Notes: a model not told the origin generated them from the sequence alone. Numbered from the stretch's first letter, positions 8,774 through 18,001 are shown. The stretch is 64,000 bases of DNA from an uncultured Alphaproteobacteria bacterium (GCA_958295725.1 OY282368.1:1074501-1138500), one strand, 5' to 3'. Numbers and translations: made by a program.

Positions 8774-11682
8774 CGGGGGTCAACCGCCTGCCCGCGCCGG
8801 CGGGATCGCTGATCGACAGGTCCCGGACCCGGACGTTCAGGTTCGAGGGACGGCCGGTCGACGGCTTCGCCGGCGATACGATCGCCAGCGCGCTCGCCGC
8901 CAACGACGTCTGGGTGCTGTCGCGTTCCTTCAAGTACCGGCGTCCGCGCGGGGCGCTGACCATGGCGGGCCAGGACGCGAACGCCCTGGTGCAGCTCCCC
9001 GGCCGTCCGAACGTTCCGGCGGACGTCGAGCCCGTCGCCGACGGTCTCGACGTCCGGGGGCAGAACTACGACGGCAGCCTCATGCGCGACCGGGGGGCAT
9101 GGATCGGACGGTTGCGGCGGTTCCTGCCCGTCGGGTTCTACTACAAGGCGTTCTACAAGCCCCGCGGCGCCTGGAGGTTGTGGGCGCCGTTGATCCGCCG
9201 CAGGGCGGGGCTGGGGCGCGTCGACGCGGCCGCCCCGCGCGGACGCTTCGACAAGGCCTACCTGTTCTGCGACGTCCTCGCGGTCGGCGGCGGCCCCGCG
9301 GGAATGAGCGCCGCGCTCGCCGCCGCGGAGGCCGGCGCCGAGGTCATCCTCGTCGACGAGAACCCGGTTCTCGGCGGCGCGCTGAACTACGCCCGCTTCG
9401 ACGCCGCCGGCGCGGCGGCCGCGCGGGAACGGCGGCGCCTCGTGGACGCCGTGGCGGCCCGGGACGGGATCGAAGCGATGACGGACACGATCGCCAACGG
9501 CTGGTTCGCGGACAACTTCGTGGCGCTGATCCGCGGGAACCGGATGTTCAAGGTCCGGGCGAAGGAGGTCGTTCTCGCGACCGGCGCCATGGAGCAGCCG
9601 CTCGTGTTCCGCAACAACGATCTCCCGCGCGTCATGATGGGTTCCGCGGCGCAACGGCTCATCCGCCTCTACGGGGTCCGCCCCGGAACCCGCGCGGTCG
9701 TCGCGACGGCCAACGACGACGGGTACGGCGTCGCCCTGGACCTGGCCGACGCGGGCGTCCGAGTCGCCGCGGTCGCCGATCTCCGGCCCGAGCCCGGCGG
9801 CGGCGGGATGGCCGCGGCGGCCGAGGCGAGAGGGATCCGTATCGAGACGGGGCATACCGTGAGTTCGGCGATCCCGGGGGCCGGCGGCCGCTCGGTCCGG
9901 GGCGCGGTGCTGTCCCGGATCGAGGGGCGGGGCGTATGCCGGGGCGGCGAGACCGTGGACTGCGATCTCGTCTGCATGTCCGTCGGCTACGCGCCGGCGG
10001 CCCAGCTGGCGTGCCACGACGGGGGCCGGCTGGCGATGGACGAGGGAACCGCGACCTTCGTCCCGCGCGACCTGCCCGCGCATGGCCGCGCGGCCGGCTC
10101 GGTGAACGGGACCCACGCCCTCGACGCCGTGCTGGCGGAGGGGGCCCGCGCGGGTTGGCGCGCGGCCGCGGCCCTGGGCCTCGACGCCGGCGCCGGGCCG
10201 GCGGTCCCCGAAGCCGGGGGAGCGGACGACCGCAACCACGACTGGCCGCTGTTCCCTCACGACGACGGCAAGGACTTCGTCGACTTCGACGAGGACCTTC
10301 AGGTCCGGGACATCCTCAACGCCTGCGCCGACGGCTTCGACGACATCGAGCTCGCGAAACGGTACACGACCGTCGGGATGGGGCCGAGCCAGGGCCGGCA
10401 CTCGGCGCTCAACGCGCTGCGTCTCGTGCATCGCGCCACCGGGCGTCCGTTGGCGGACGCGGCGCCGACGACCGTGCGGCCGCCATACGCGGCGGAAACC
10501 TTCGGCGTGCTGGCGGGGCGCCATTTCGAGCCCGTGCGGCATACGCCGATGCATCATCGCCACCTCGAGGCGGGCGCCCGGATGATGGTCGCGGGAGACT
10601 GGCTGCGACCGTCGTTCTACGGCGCGCCCCACGACCGCGAACGGCGCGTCCTCGAGGAAGTCCGGGCCGTGCGCGGCGGCGTCGGGATGCTCGACGTGTC
10701 GACGCTCGGCGGCATCGAGGTCCGGGGACCCGACGCGGCGGAGTTCCTGGACCGCATGTACACGTTCACCTACGCGCGCCAGCCCGTGGGCCGCGGTCGA
10801 TACCTCATGATGTGCGACGAGACCGGCGTCATCGTCGACGACGGGGTGACGTGCCGGTTCCACGAACGGCACTTCTACGTGACGACGACGTCGAGCGGCG
10901 CTTCCAGCGTCTATCGCGAGATGTTGTGGTGGAACGCGCAATGGCGCCTCGCCGTCGATATCTCGGACGTCACCGGCGCCTACGCGGCAATCAGTCTGGC
11001 CGGTCCCTGGGCGCGCAAGGTTCTCGATCCGTTGACCGACGGCATCGAACTGTCGCTCGCCGCCTTTCCCTACATGGCCGTCCGGACCGGTCGCGTCGCC
11101 GGAATCCCCGCGCGCCTGTTGAGAATCGGGTTCGTGGGCGAACTGGGGTTCGAGCTTCACGTGCCCGCGAGCCAGGGCGAGGCCCTGTGGGACGCGCTCA
11201 TGTCCGCCGGCGAACCCTGCGGCATCCGCCCGTTCGGGCTGGAGGCCCAGCGCGTGCTGCGCCTCGAGAAGGGCCATATCATCATCGGCCAGGACACGGA
11301 CGATCTGACCTACCCGGCGGAAGCCGACATGACGTGGGCGATCTCGCGCAAGAAGCCCTTCTTCGTCGGCGGGCGGGCGAACCGGGTGCATGAATCGCGC
11401 CCGTTGCGGCGCAAGCTCGTGGGGTTCGCGATCCGCGACCCCGAGGCGCCCGTGCCCGAGGAGTGCCATCTCACGCTGCGCGGCAACGACATCGCGGGGC
11501 GCGTCACCTCCGTGGCGCGTTCGGAGGCGCTCGGGTGCGTCGTCGGACTGGCCTACGTCGCGCCCGAACAGGCCGTGACCGGCGCGACCTTCCCTATCAA
11601 GGTCGGCCCGCGGCGGTTCCTCGAGGCGGAAGTGGCGCCGTTGCCGTTCTACGATCCGGACAACAGACGGCAGGAGATGTAG
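8770..11682 (+). CDS. soxA: Sarcosine oxidase, alpha subunit
   Basis: A 970-residue SoxA, full length. An N-terminal 2Fe-2S-ferredoxin-like fold region precedes an NAD/FAD-type motif in which GGGPAGMSAALAAAEAGAEV begins near residue 180; the C-terminal third is a GcvT-like aminomethyltransferase domain, with GELGFELHVPASQGEALWDA near its folate-binding part. SoxA takes the methylene group from sarcosine to tetrahydrofolate, giving 5,10-methylene-THF. The ATG at 8770 overlaps the soxD stop, supporting coupled translation; the same frame is open upstream to 8575 but only as a shadow of soxD. Confidence 0.94.
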   Translation: MTGVNRLPAPAGSLIDRSRTRTFRFEGRPVDGFAGDTIASALAANDVWVLSRSFKYRRPRGALTMAGQDANALVQLPGRPNVPADVEPVADGLDVRGQNYDGSLMRDRGAWIGRLRRFLPVGFYYKAFYKPRGAWRLWAPLIRRRAGLGRVDAAAPRGRFDKAYLFCDVLAVGGGPAGMSAALAAAEAGAEVILVDENPVLGGALNYARFDAAGAAAARERRRLVDAVAARDGIEAMTDTIANGWFADNFVALIRGNRMFKVRAKEVVLATGAMEQPLVFRNNDLPRVMMGSAAQRLIRLYGVRPGTRAVVATANDDGYGVALDLADAGVRVAAVADLRPEPGGGGMAAAAEARGIRIETGHTVSSAIPGAGGRSVRGAVLSRIEGRGVCRGGETVDCDLVCMSVGYAPAAQLACHDGGRLAMDEGTATFVPRDLPAHGRAAGSVNGTHALDAVLAEGARAGWRAAAALGLDAGAGPAVPEAGGADDRNHDWPLFPHDDGKDFVDFDEDLQVRDILNACADGFDDIELAKRYTTVGMGPSQGRHSALNALRLVHRATGRPLADAAPTTVRPPYAAETFGVLAGRHFEPVRHTPMHHRHLEAGARMMVAGDWLRPSFYGAPHDRERRVLEEVRAVRGGVGMLDVSTLGGIEVRGPDAAEFLDRMYTFTYARQPVGRGRYLMMCDETGVIVDDGVTCRFHERHFYVTTTSSGASSVYREMLWWNAQWRLAVDISDVTGAYAAISLAGPWARKVLDPLTDGIELSLAAFPYMAVRTGRVAGIPARLLRIGFVGELGFELHVPASQGEALWDALMSAGEPCGIRPFGLEAQRVLRLEKGHIIIGQDTDDLTYPAEADMTWAISRKKPFFVGGRANRVHESRPLRRKLVGFAIRDPEAPVPEECHLTLRGNDIAGRVTSVARSEALGCVVGLAYVAPEQAVTGATFPIKVGPRRFLEAEVAPLPFYDPDNRRQEM

Positions 11683-11685
11683 GAC

Positions 11686-12402
11686 ATGGACGGCGACGGC
11701 ATCGATCCGGCGGCACTGCCGCGGCGCGGTCCGGTGTACCGCGAGCTCGCGTCCGCCGGCGCGCGGTTCGTGGAGCTCCGCGGCGGCGCCGTCGCGGAGA
11801 GTTTCGCCGCCGATGCCGGGACCGAGACGCGCGCCGCCCGGCGGCTCGCACTCGCCGACCTCTCGCTTCTTCCGTGTCTCGGGTTCAGGGGGCGGGAAGC
11901 GGTCGACTGGCTTCGGCGGCAGGGGGTCGACGTGGGCGATCGGAACAACCGCGCGTATCGGCAGCCGGACGGGGCGCTGGCCGCCCGGATGGCGCCGGGC
12001 GAGGCCCTGCTCTTCGGCGATGTCGCGGACGAGTCCGACCTGTGCGAACGCCTCGCCGACGCGGCGTCCATCGACGAGGAGGTCGAGGCGTTTCCCGTAC
12101 CGTGGGGCGATGGATACTTTCGGTTCCTGGTCTCGGGCAAACGCGCCGCCGACATGTTCGCCAAGGTCTGCGGCGTGGACTTGCGGACGGACAGGTTCCC
12201 GCCGCTGGATATCGCCCGGACCTCGATGGCGCGAACGAGCGTCGCGGTCGTTCGGGACGACCTCGGCGACACGCCGGCCTATCATGTCCTTGGCGACGTG
12301 GCGTCGGCGAGCTACCTGCTGGCGTGCCTGCGGGACGCCATGGAGGAGTTCGACGGCGCGCTCGCCGGGCTCGGCGCCGTCAGGCGGCTGGCGGGCGCGT
12401 AG
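11686..12402 (+). CDS. soxG: Sarcosine oxidase, gamma subunit
   Basis: A 238-residue SoxG beginning three bases after soxA, the usual operon order. It shows the GcvT-like fold expected of gamma subunits: LADLSLLPCLGFRGREAVDW early and an FRFLVSGKRAADMFAKVCGVD segment in the middle. SoxG completes the heterotetramer and packs on SoxA. Sequence is poorly conserved in this family, so the call depends partly on position. Confidence 0.9.
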   Translation: MDGDGIDPAALPRRGPVYRELASAGARFVELRGGAVAESFAADAGTETRAARRLALADLSLLPCLGFRGREAVDWLRRQGVDVGDRNNRAYRQPDGALAARMAPGEALLFGDVADESDLCERLADAASIDEEVEAFPVPWGDGYFRFLVSGKRAADMFAKVCGVDLRTDRFPPLDIARTSMARTSVAVVRDDLGDTPAYHVLGDVASASYLLACLRDAMEEFDGALAGLGAVRRLAGA

Positions 12403-12456
12403 GGCCTTCCGGGCGGGAAGGGGTCCAGTATCAACGGAGGCGAAGGACAAGCACCC

Positions 12457-14127
12457 ATGAAAAGCGATATCGAGATCGCCCGAGAGGCGACGTTGAAGCC
12501 GATCGAGGAAATCGGCGCCATGCTGGACGTGCCGGAAGACGCCCTCTGCCGGTACGGTCCCTACAAATCGAAGCTCTCGCTCGACTACGTCGACTCTCTC
12601 GCCGACCGGCCGGACGGGAAGCTGATCCTCGTCACGGCGATCACGCCGACGCCGGCGGGCGAGGGCAAGACGACCACGACGGTGGGACTCGGCGACGCGC
12701 TCAACCGCATCGGCAAGCGGACGATGATCTGCCTTCGCGAACCTTCGCTCGGACCCTGCTTCGGCATGAAGGGCGGCGCCGCGGGCGGCGGCTACGCGCA
12801 GGTCGTGCCGATGGAAGACATCAACCTGCACTTCACGGGCGACATGCACGCCATCGGCGCGGCCAACAACCTGTTGGCGGCCCTGGTCGACAACCACGTC
12901 TATTGGGGCAACGCGCTCGGGATCGACACCCGCCGCGTGTCCTGGCGCCGGGTCATGGACATGAACGAACGCGCCTTGCGAAACATCGTCTCCTCCCTCG
13001 GCGGCGTGGGGAACGGATACCCCCGGGAGGACGGATTCGACATCACCGTGGCCTCGGAGGTGATGGCGATCTTCTGTCTGGCCTCGGGCCTGCCGGACCT
13101 GACCGAGCGGTTGTCGAACATCGTCGTCGCCCAGCGGCGCGACCGCGGCTACGTGTTCGCCCGCGACGTGAAGGGCGAGGGGCCGATGACGGTCCTTCTG
13201 AAGGAGGCGCTGATGCCGAACCTCGTGCAGACGCTGGAGAACAACCCGGCGTTCGTCCACGGCGGTCCGTTCGCCAACATCGCCCACGGCTGCAACTCGG
13301 TCATCGCGACGAAGGCGGGCCTCAAGATGGCCGATTTCGTAGTGACCGAGGCCGGGTTCGGCGCCGACCTCGGCGCCGAGAAGTTCTTCGACATCAAGTG
13401 CCGGATGGCCGGCCTGCGGCCCGACGCCGTGACGCTGGTGGCTACCGTCCGGGCCCTGAAGATGCACGGCGGCGTCGCGCGGGAAGACCTCGGCGCGGAG
13501 AATCTCGGGGCGCTGGAGAAGGGCCTGGAGAACCTCGCCCAGCACGTGGAGAACGTCCGCGGCTACGGCGTGCCGCTCGTCGTCGCCATCAACCGGTTCT
13601 CGGCGGATACGGACGCCGAGGCGGGCCTCGTCGAAAAGGCCTGCGCCGAGCGCGGCGTGAAGGCCGTCATGTGCACGCATTGGGCCGACGGCGGCGCCGG
13701 CGCCGAGGCGCTCGCCGACGCGATCGTGGAAGCGGCGGAGAGCGGCGAGGCGGATTTCAGGCCGCTCTATCCCGACGACATGCCGTTGTGGGAGAAGATC
13801 CGGACGGTCGCGCGGAAGATCTACCGCGCCGACGACATCACCGGGGACGCGCGCGTCCGGGACCGGCTTTCCGAACTGGAGCGCAACGGGCTGGGTGCGT
13901 ATCCCGTATGCATCGCCAAGACCCAGTACAGCTTCTCCGCGGACGCCGGCCTCAAGGGCGCGCCGAGGGGGTTCGCCGTTCCCGTGCGGGAGGTGCGGTT
14001 GTCCAACGGGGCCGGCTTCGTCGTGGCGGTCTGCGGAGACATCATGACCATGCCCGGCTTGCCGCGGACGCCGGCGGCGGACAGCATACGCCTCGACGCC
14101 GACGGGATGGTCGAAGGGCTGTTCTAA
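12457..14127 (+). CDS. fhs: Formate-tetrahydrofolate ligase
   Basis: A 556-residue enzyme, full length, that makes 10-formyl-THF from formate, THF and ATP. The P-loop [16 protein letters not shown] is at residues 64-79, followed by [19 protein letters not shown] and later [26 protein letters not shown] ribosome site is about 17 bases before the ATG with a second purine run closer. Position after soxBDAG makes sense: sarcosine oxidation loads THF with one-carbon units and Fhs connects that pool with formate. The last codons and stop are part of an 18-bp tandem duplication. Confidence 0.96.
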   Translation: MKSDIEIAREATLKPIEEIGAMLDVPEDALCRYGPYKSKLSLDYVDSLADRPDGKLILVTAITPTPAGEGKTTTTVGLGDALNRIGKRTMICLREPSLGPCFGMKGGAAGGGYAQVVPMEDINLHFTGDMHAIGAANNLLAALVDNHVYWGNALGIDTRRVSWRRVMDMNERALRNIVSSLGGVGNGYPREDGFDITVASEVMAIFCLASGLPDLTERLSNIVVAQRRDRGYVFARDVKGEGPMTVLLKEALMPNLVQTLENNPAFVHGGPFANIAHGCNSVIATKAGLKMADFVVTEAGFGADLGAEKFFDIKCRMAGLRPDAVTLVATVRALKMHGGVAREDLGAENLGALEKGLENLAQHVENVRGYGVPLVVAINRFSADTDAEAGLVEKACAERGVKAVMCTHWADGGAGAEALADAIVEAAESGEADFRPLYPDDMPLWEKIRTVARKIYRADDITGDARVRDRLSELERNGLGAYPVCIAKTQYSFSADAGLKGAPRGFAVPVREVRLSNGAGFVVAVCGDIMTMPGLPRTPAADSIRLDADGMVEGLF

Positions 14128-14148
14128 GTAGAAGGGCTGTTCTAAGTA
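14113..14148. repeat. Perfect 18-bp tandem duplication at the fhs stop
   Basis: GAAGGGCTGTTCTAAGTA occurs twice head to tail (14113-14130 and 14131-14148). The first copy encodes the last residues Glu-Gly-Leu-Phe and the stop of fhs; the second lies just outside. A recent slippage duplication is the simplest reading. Confidence 0.95.
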
Positions 14149-14193
14149 GTGGTTCGCGGGACACGCGGTTCCACGCGCACCGGGAGGAACGTC

Positions 14194-14484
14194 ATGACCG
14201 CCTTCTATGTCGCCCGGGTCGACATCGCCGACCCCGAAGCATACGCCGAATACGCGCGCCTCGCGCCGGGCACGGTGATCGCCCACGGCGGCAAGTACCG
14301 CGTCCGGGACGGCCGGACCAAGTCGCTCGAAGGCCGGGAGAACACGGCGCGGAACGTGATCATCGAGTTCCCGACCTTCGAGCAGGCGGACGCCTGGTAC
14401 CACTCGCCGGAGTATCAGGCGATCGTTCCCATTCGCCGGAAGTCCAGCGAGAGTGAGATGTTCATCGTCGAGGGGTACTGGTGA
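14194..14484 (+). CDS. DUF1330 family protein
   Basis: A 96-residue protein with the DUF1330 pattern: AFYVARVDIADPEAYAEYA at the start, GGKYRVRDG in the middle, and VIIEFPTFEQADAWYHSPEY near residues 53-72. The family adopts a dimeric ferredoxin-like alpha-beta barrel; function is mostly unknown. GGGAGGA precedes the ATG at 14194 by seven bases, which decides this start over the longer frame from 14149. It is probably co-transcribed with fhs and the next gene. Confidence 0.85.
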   Translation: MTAFYVARVDIADPEAYAEYARLAPGTVIAHGGKYRVRDGRTKSLEGRENTARNVIIEFPTFEQADAWYHSPEYQAIVPIRRKSSESEMFIVEGYW

Positions 14485-14554
14485 TGCCCATGCCGGGGGA
14501 ACCTGCCAGGGTCCGGGGAACCGACGGGAAGACGCCACGGAGAGGAGCGCACGC

Positions 14555-14842
14555 ATGAGGATCGTCGCCATCGCCCATCGCAGCGACAAGCACAAGCCCG
14601 AGGATTTCGCCCCGCATCTCGACGCCGAATCCGCCCACGTCATGAAGTTGTACGCGGAAGAGAGGATCAGGGAGATATACGGCCGTTCCGACGGCAACGG
14701 CGCGGTGCTCGTCCTGGAGGCGGAGAGCGAAGAGGAAGCGGCGGAGATCCTCGACGGCCTCCCGCTCGTGAAGCTCGGGATGCTCTCCTTCGATCTCTAC
14801 GGGCTCAAGCCCTATCGGGCCTTCGTCGCGGGCGCGTCGTAG
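14555..14842 (+). CDS. Small YciI/muconolactone-isomerase-like protein
   Basis: A 95-residue protein beginning MRIVAIAHRSDKHKPEDF and containing LYAEERIREIYGRSDGNGAV followed by LVLEAESEEEAAEILDGLP. This is the dimeric alpha-beta barrel pattern shared by YciI-like and muconolactone-isomerase-like proteins; no specific reaction can be assigned. An AGAGGAG site precedes the ATG. It follows the DUF1330 gene by 70 bases and likely ends the sox-fhs transcription unit, since a stem-loop lies just after it. Confidence 0.75.
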   Translation: MRIVAIAHRSDKHKPEDFAPHLDAESAHVMKLYAEERIREIYGRSDGNGAVLVLEAESEEEAAEILDGLPLVKLGMLSFDLYGLKPYRAFVAGAS

Positions 14843-14853
14843 CGGCGCGGCTC

Positions 14854-14873
14854 CTCCCCTGCCAGGGAGGGGG
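14854..14873. repeat. Stem-loop CCTCCC-N6-GGGAGG after the sox-fhs operon
   Basis: Hairpin about ten bases past the last gene of the operon. It lacks a T-run, so termination is uncertain. The same CTCCCC/GGGGAG core recurs at 24876-24893, in each unit of the 15764-16130 array and at 60508-60540, suggesting a dispersed hairpin repeat. Confidence 0.45.
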
Positions 14874-14879
14874 CGGACT

Positions 14880-15641
14880 TCAGGTCCCGGCGGCGTCCGC
14901 GCCAGGGCGGGGCGGGATCGACCCGCCGCGCCGCCGCCGCCGCCGCCCGCGGCGATTGTTTCTACGCGTCGTCTTCCCAAGGGGCTTCCCACGGGTTCCA
15001 TGAGGCCGGCAGATGTCCGCCTCTTCCTCTGCTTCCTCTTCCTCTTCGTCCTCTATCTCTTCCTCCTCCATCTCCTCTTCCTCTTCTTGTTCGAAGATGC
15101 TTCGTCCGCCCGCTTCCTCCATCTCTTCCTCTTCGTCCTCTATCTCTTCCTCCGCCTTCGCCTCCATCTCCGCCTCTATTTCCGCCCTCACCGCCGCTTC
15201 CTCGTCGAGCCGGCGCATCACCGCCTCGCGGAGCCTTCGGCTTCTCGATGCCGGGTCGTCGGGTTCCGGCTCCGGCTCCGGCGGTCGGTAGTTGTCGCGG
15301 TAGCGCGCCGGGCGGTGGGCCTTGAGCAGGAACATGGCGAGGGCGTCGGAATAGTGGCGCGTCGTCCCCACCCGTTCTCCCTTGTAGTAGACGGGCTTCT
15401 CCACCCCTTCGAAGGCGCGGCGGTGGAGTTCGGCCTCCAGGAGGTCGATGCCGTCGTCGAGGGCGTCGTCCCACTCGCGGGCGAAGTCGGGGTCGGCGTC
15501 GCGCCAGTCGTATGCGGTGCGTCTGGGGATGCCGGCGTCGCGGCAGGCGCGGGCGACGTTGACGGTATCGGCGAGGGCGTGGAGGAAGGCGGTTTTGCGG
15601 CCTGGGCGTATGTCGGCGGCGGCGGCGGTGTTTCCGTGCAT
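14880..15641 (-). CDS. Terminase small subunit-like protein with acidic low-complexity tail
   Basis: A 253-residue protein. Residues about 15-110 hold a helix-turn-helix of the phage terminase small subunit type (VARACRDAGIPRRTAYDWR), then LLEAELHRRAFEGVEKPVYY and a segment ending RPARYRDNYRPP. The remainder is unlike typical terminases: long runs of Glu with Asp and Met from about residue 150 to 215, then a basic end with RRGRRRRRRGG. An AGGAGA site precedes the ATG at 15641. No large terminase or other phage gene is nearby, so this is an isolated, possibly domesticated, phage gene. It lies 120 bases from a tandem repeat array. Confidence 0.7.
   Translation of the reverse strand: MHGNTAAAADIRPGRKTAFLHALADTVNVARACRDAGIPRRTAYDWRDADPDFAREWDDALDDGIDLLEAELHRRAFEGVEKPVYYKGERVGTTRHYSDALAMFLLKAHRPARYRDNYRPPEPEPEPDDPASRSRRLREAVMRRLDEEAAVRAEIEAEMEAKAEEEIEDEEEEMEEAGGRSIFEQEEEEEMEEEEIEDEEEEEAEEEADICRPHGTRGKPLGKTTRRNNRRGRRRRRRGGSIPPRPGADAAGT
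15012..15190. repeat. CTC/TTC low-complexity tract encoding Glu runs
   Basis: On the plus strand this is a nearly continuous pyrimidine tract of CTC, TTC and CCT triplets with two similar halves (around 15045-15090 and 15120-15160). It codes for the Glu-rich tail of the terminase-like protein on the other strand and should be prone to length change by slippage. Confidence 0.85.
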
Positions 15642-15763
15642 GTCGGGGTCTCCTGTTTCCCGTGTGGGAACAATATGGGAACAGGAATGGGTCATGTCAA
15701 GAGGAAAATTCCATAACAGAGAAAAACTATCCACGATGCGGTCAAGAACGGGAAAGCGGTTCG

Positions 15764-16130
15764 CACAATCCGCACACCGTCGGGGCACACTCTCTCGGGA
15801 TGCGATCCCCCCTTCCGGCCTCCCCTTTCGACAGGGGGGAGGAGCGTAACCGTCCCGGCGCGGCGCCGGATCGGAATCGCACAATCCGCACACCGTCGGG
15901 GCACACTCTCTCGGGATGCGATTCCCCTTCCGGCTTCCCCTTTCGACAGGGGGGAGGAGCGTAACCGTCCCGGTACGGCGCCGGATCGGAATTGCACAAT
16001 CCGCACACCGTCGGGGCACACTCTCTCGGGATGCGATTCCCCTTCCGGCCTCCCCTTTCGACAGGGGGGAGGAGTGTAACCGGCCCGGCGCGGCGCCGGA
16101 TCGGGATTGCACAATCCGCACACCGTCGGG
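15764..16130. repeat. Tandem array of three 115-bp repeats plus a partial copy
   Basis: Units begin at 15764, 15880, 15995 and 16110 with the sequence CACAATCCGCACACCGTCGG; the spacing is 116, 115 and 115 bases and the last copy stops after 21 bases. Units are nearly identical. Each contains a hairpin of the CCTCCCC/GGGGGGAGG type followed by a GCGTAACCG-like stretch. Open frames cross the array on both strands but only because it is GC-rich and period 115; nothing suggests translation. Confidence 0.95.
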
Positions 16131-16438
16131 CTATACGGAACGTTCCTGTCCGAACCACGACATGTTGTGGTTCAGTGTTATGAACATCAACATATGGTAT
16201 ATCGAGGGCATTGTCGGGAGGGGATGGGTCACGATCCCGCGCCGCGCCGGTTCGTGTCCCGACGGTGTGCGGATCGTGCGATTCGGGTCCCGCGGCGGGC
16301 CCGGTTCGCGGCGGATGCTTGACAGGGTGGCTTCGCGCCAGTACCCCCGGTGGCGGGCGACGGCCCGGCGAACGGGCGAAGCGGAACGATTCGCATGGCG
16401 TCGACAGGTCGTATGGCATCGAGGGGGCGGCGGAACCC
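16131..16438. other. Intergenic region with hairpin and inverted copy of the repeat core
   Basis: After the array come a hairpin, GAACCAC-N8-GTGGTTC at 16152-16173, a short AT-rich stretch (about 16174-16205) that could hold a promoter for the next gene, and at 16254-16287 a near-copy of the array core in reverse orientation. No gene was recognised. Confidence 0.6.
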
Positions 16439-18001
16439 ATGAGCTGGCTACCGGAAGTCGAGGAGATCGAACGCCGCAAGGGGTTCGCCCGCAAGCTGGG
16501 CGGCGAGGAGGGCGTCGGTCGCCAGCACGACCAGGGACGGCTCACGATCCGCGAGCGCATCGACGGGCTCGTCGATCCGGGAAGCTGGCGGGAGATCGGT
16601 ATGCTGACGGGCACGGCGACCTACGGCGACGACGGCGAGCTTCTTGACGTGAAACCGGCCAACGCGGTGATCGGGACCGGCCGCCTCGACGGCCGCAAGG
16701 TCGCGATCGACGGCGACGACTACACCAACCGCGGCGGCTCCTCCGAGGCCACGGTCTCCGAGAAGTGGATCTACGCCGACCAGTGGGCCCACGAGATGAA
16801 CATCCCGCTGGTGCGCCTGGTCGAGAGCGCCGGCGGCAGCGTGCGCCTCGTGGAGAAGATGGGACACACGAAGATCCCGGGCTATCCGACGTGGCCGATG
16901 GGCCGGCTGCTGGGCAAGGTCCCCGTGGTCGGGCTCGCGCTCGGGCCGTGCGCCGGGCTGGGGGCCTTGAAGGCGGCCTGCGCGCATTTCTCGATCATGG
17001 TCAAGGACACGAGCCAGGTCTTCGCCGGGGGGCCGCCCGTCGCCTTCGAGGCCGGCATGTCCGGAACGCGCGTCGACAAGGACGTGCTCGGCGGCTGGAA
17101 GATCCACACCGAGACGAGCGGCGTGATCGACAACGCCGCCGCCGACGAGATGCACGCCTTCGGTCTCGCTCGGCGCTGGTTGTCCTACATGCCGGACAGC
17201 GTCTACGAGCTGCCGCCCGCCGTCGACTCCGACGACCCGCCGGACCGTCGCGAGGAGGAGCTGCTCTCGATCATCCCGCGCGACCGGCGCAAGGTCTACA
17301 ATCCCCGGCGCATCATCGAGCTCGTGTTCGACAAGGACTCCGTATTCGAGGTCACGCCGAAGTTCGGGCGTTCCACGGTTACGTGCCTCGCCCGCCTGAA
17401 CGGTCTGCCGGTCGGCGTGCTGGCGAACGACCCGCGCTTCTTCGGCGGAGGCATGAACCGGACCGCGGCCGAGAAGTTCGAGACCTTCATCGACATCTGC
17501 GACACGTTCCATCTGCCGATCGTCAATTTCGTCGACCAGCCCGGCACCGTCGTCGGGGTCGACGCGGAACGCCAGGGAAACGTGCGCAAGGCCGTGCGCG
17601 TGCTCACCGCCATCGAACAGACGCAGGTGCCGTGGTGCGCCGTCGTGGTGCGCCGCCTTTTCGGGCTGGCGGGCAACTGCTACGGCCGGATGCAGGGCCT
17701 CAACTATCACGTGGCGTGGCCGTCGGCGACCTGGGGCTCGATCCCCTTCGAGGGCGGGATCATGGCCGCGTACCGCCGCGAGCTCGACAGCCTGCCGGAG
17801 GAGGAACGCGACGCGCGGATGGAAGAGCTCGACACCCACTACTCGCGCCTGGCCTCGCCGTTCCTCACCGCGGAGCGCTTCCGGGTGCCCGATATCGTCG
17901 ATCCGCGCCAGACCCGCGAAATCCTCTGGAACTGGCTCGAGGACGCCTGGAAGACGTTGCCCGGGCAACTCGGGCCGGTGACGCGCTCCATGCGCAAGTG
18001 A
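16439..18001 (+). CDS. Acyl-CoA carboxylase, carboxyltransferase subunit
   Basis: A 520-residue biotin-dependent carboxyltransferase of the propionyl/methylcrotonyl/acetyl-CoA carboxylase beta type. It has the crotonase-like double domain: N-terminal LVESAGGSVRLVEKMG near residues 121-136 and GPCAGLGA, then C-terminal FGRSTVTCLARLNGLPVGVL and FVDQPGTVVG. The reaction moves carboxyl from biotin to an acyl-CoA. No biotin carboxylase or biotin carrier gene is adjacent, so the partner must be elsewhere, and the substrate cannot be told. The ATG at 16439 gives the standard MSWLPEVEEIERRK start; the longer frame from 16211 runs back into repeat DNA. Confidence 0.88.
   Translation: MSWLPEVEEIERRKGFARKLGGEEGVGRQHDQGRLTIRERIDGLVDPGSWREIGMLTGTATYGDDGELLDVKPANAVIGTGRLDGRKVAIDGDDYTNRGGSSEATVSEKWIYADQWAHEMNIPLVRLVESAGGSVRLVEKMGHTKIPGYPTWPMGRLLGKVPVVGLALGPCAGLGALKAACAHFSIMVKDTSQVFAGGPPVAFEAGMSGTRVDKDVLGGWKIHTETSGVIDNAAADEMHAFGLARRWLSYMPDSVYELPPAVDSDDPPDRREEELLSIIPRDRRKVYNPRRIIELVFDKDSVFEVTPKFGRSTVTCLARLNGLPVGVLANDPRFFGGGMNRTAAEKFETFIDICDTFHLPIVNFVDQPGTVVGVDAERQGNVRKAVRVLTAIEQTQVPWCAVVVRRLFGLAGNCYGRMQGLNYHVAWPSATWGSIPFEGGIMAAYRRELDSLPEEERDARMEELDTHYSRLASPFLTAERFRVPDIVDPRQTREILWNWLEDAWKTLPGQLGPVTRSMRK

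Noticed and set aside
8650..14697. A 2015-codon open frame on the minus strand opposite soxA, soxG and fhs
   Set aside because: It is antisense to well-supported genes in GC-rich DNA, its sequence is low-complexity and rich in Arg, His, Pro and Asp, and no domain is visible. A codon-bias shadow.
15764..16130. CRISPR array
   Set aside because: The repeats are directly adjacent 115-bp units without unique spacers, and no cas gene is near.
15662..16614. Open frames on both strands through the 115-bp repeats
   Set aside because: They arise because the repeat units lack stops in those frames; period 115 is not a multiple of three, so the peptide changes frame between units and no family is seen.
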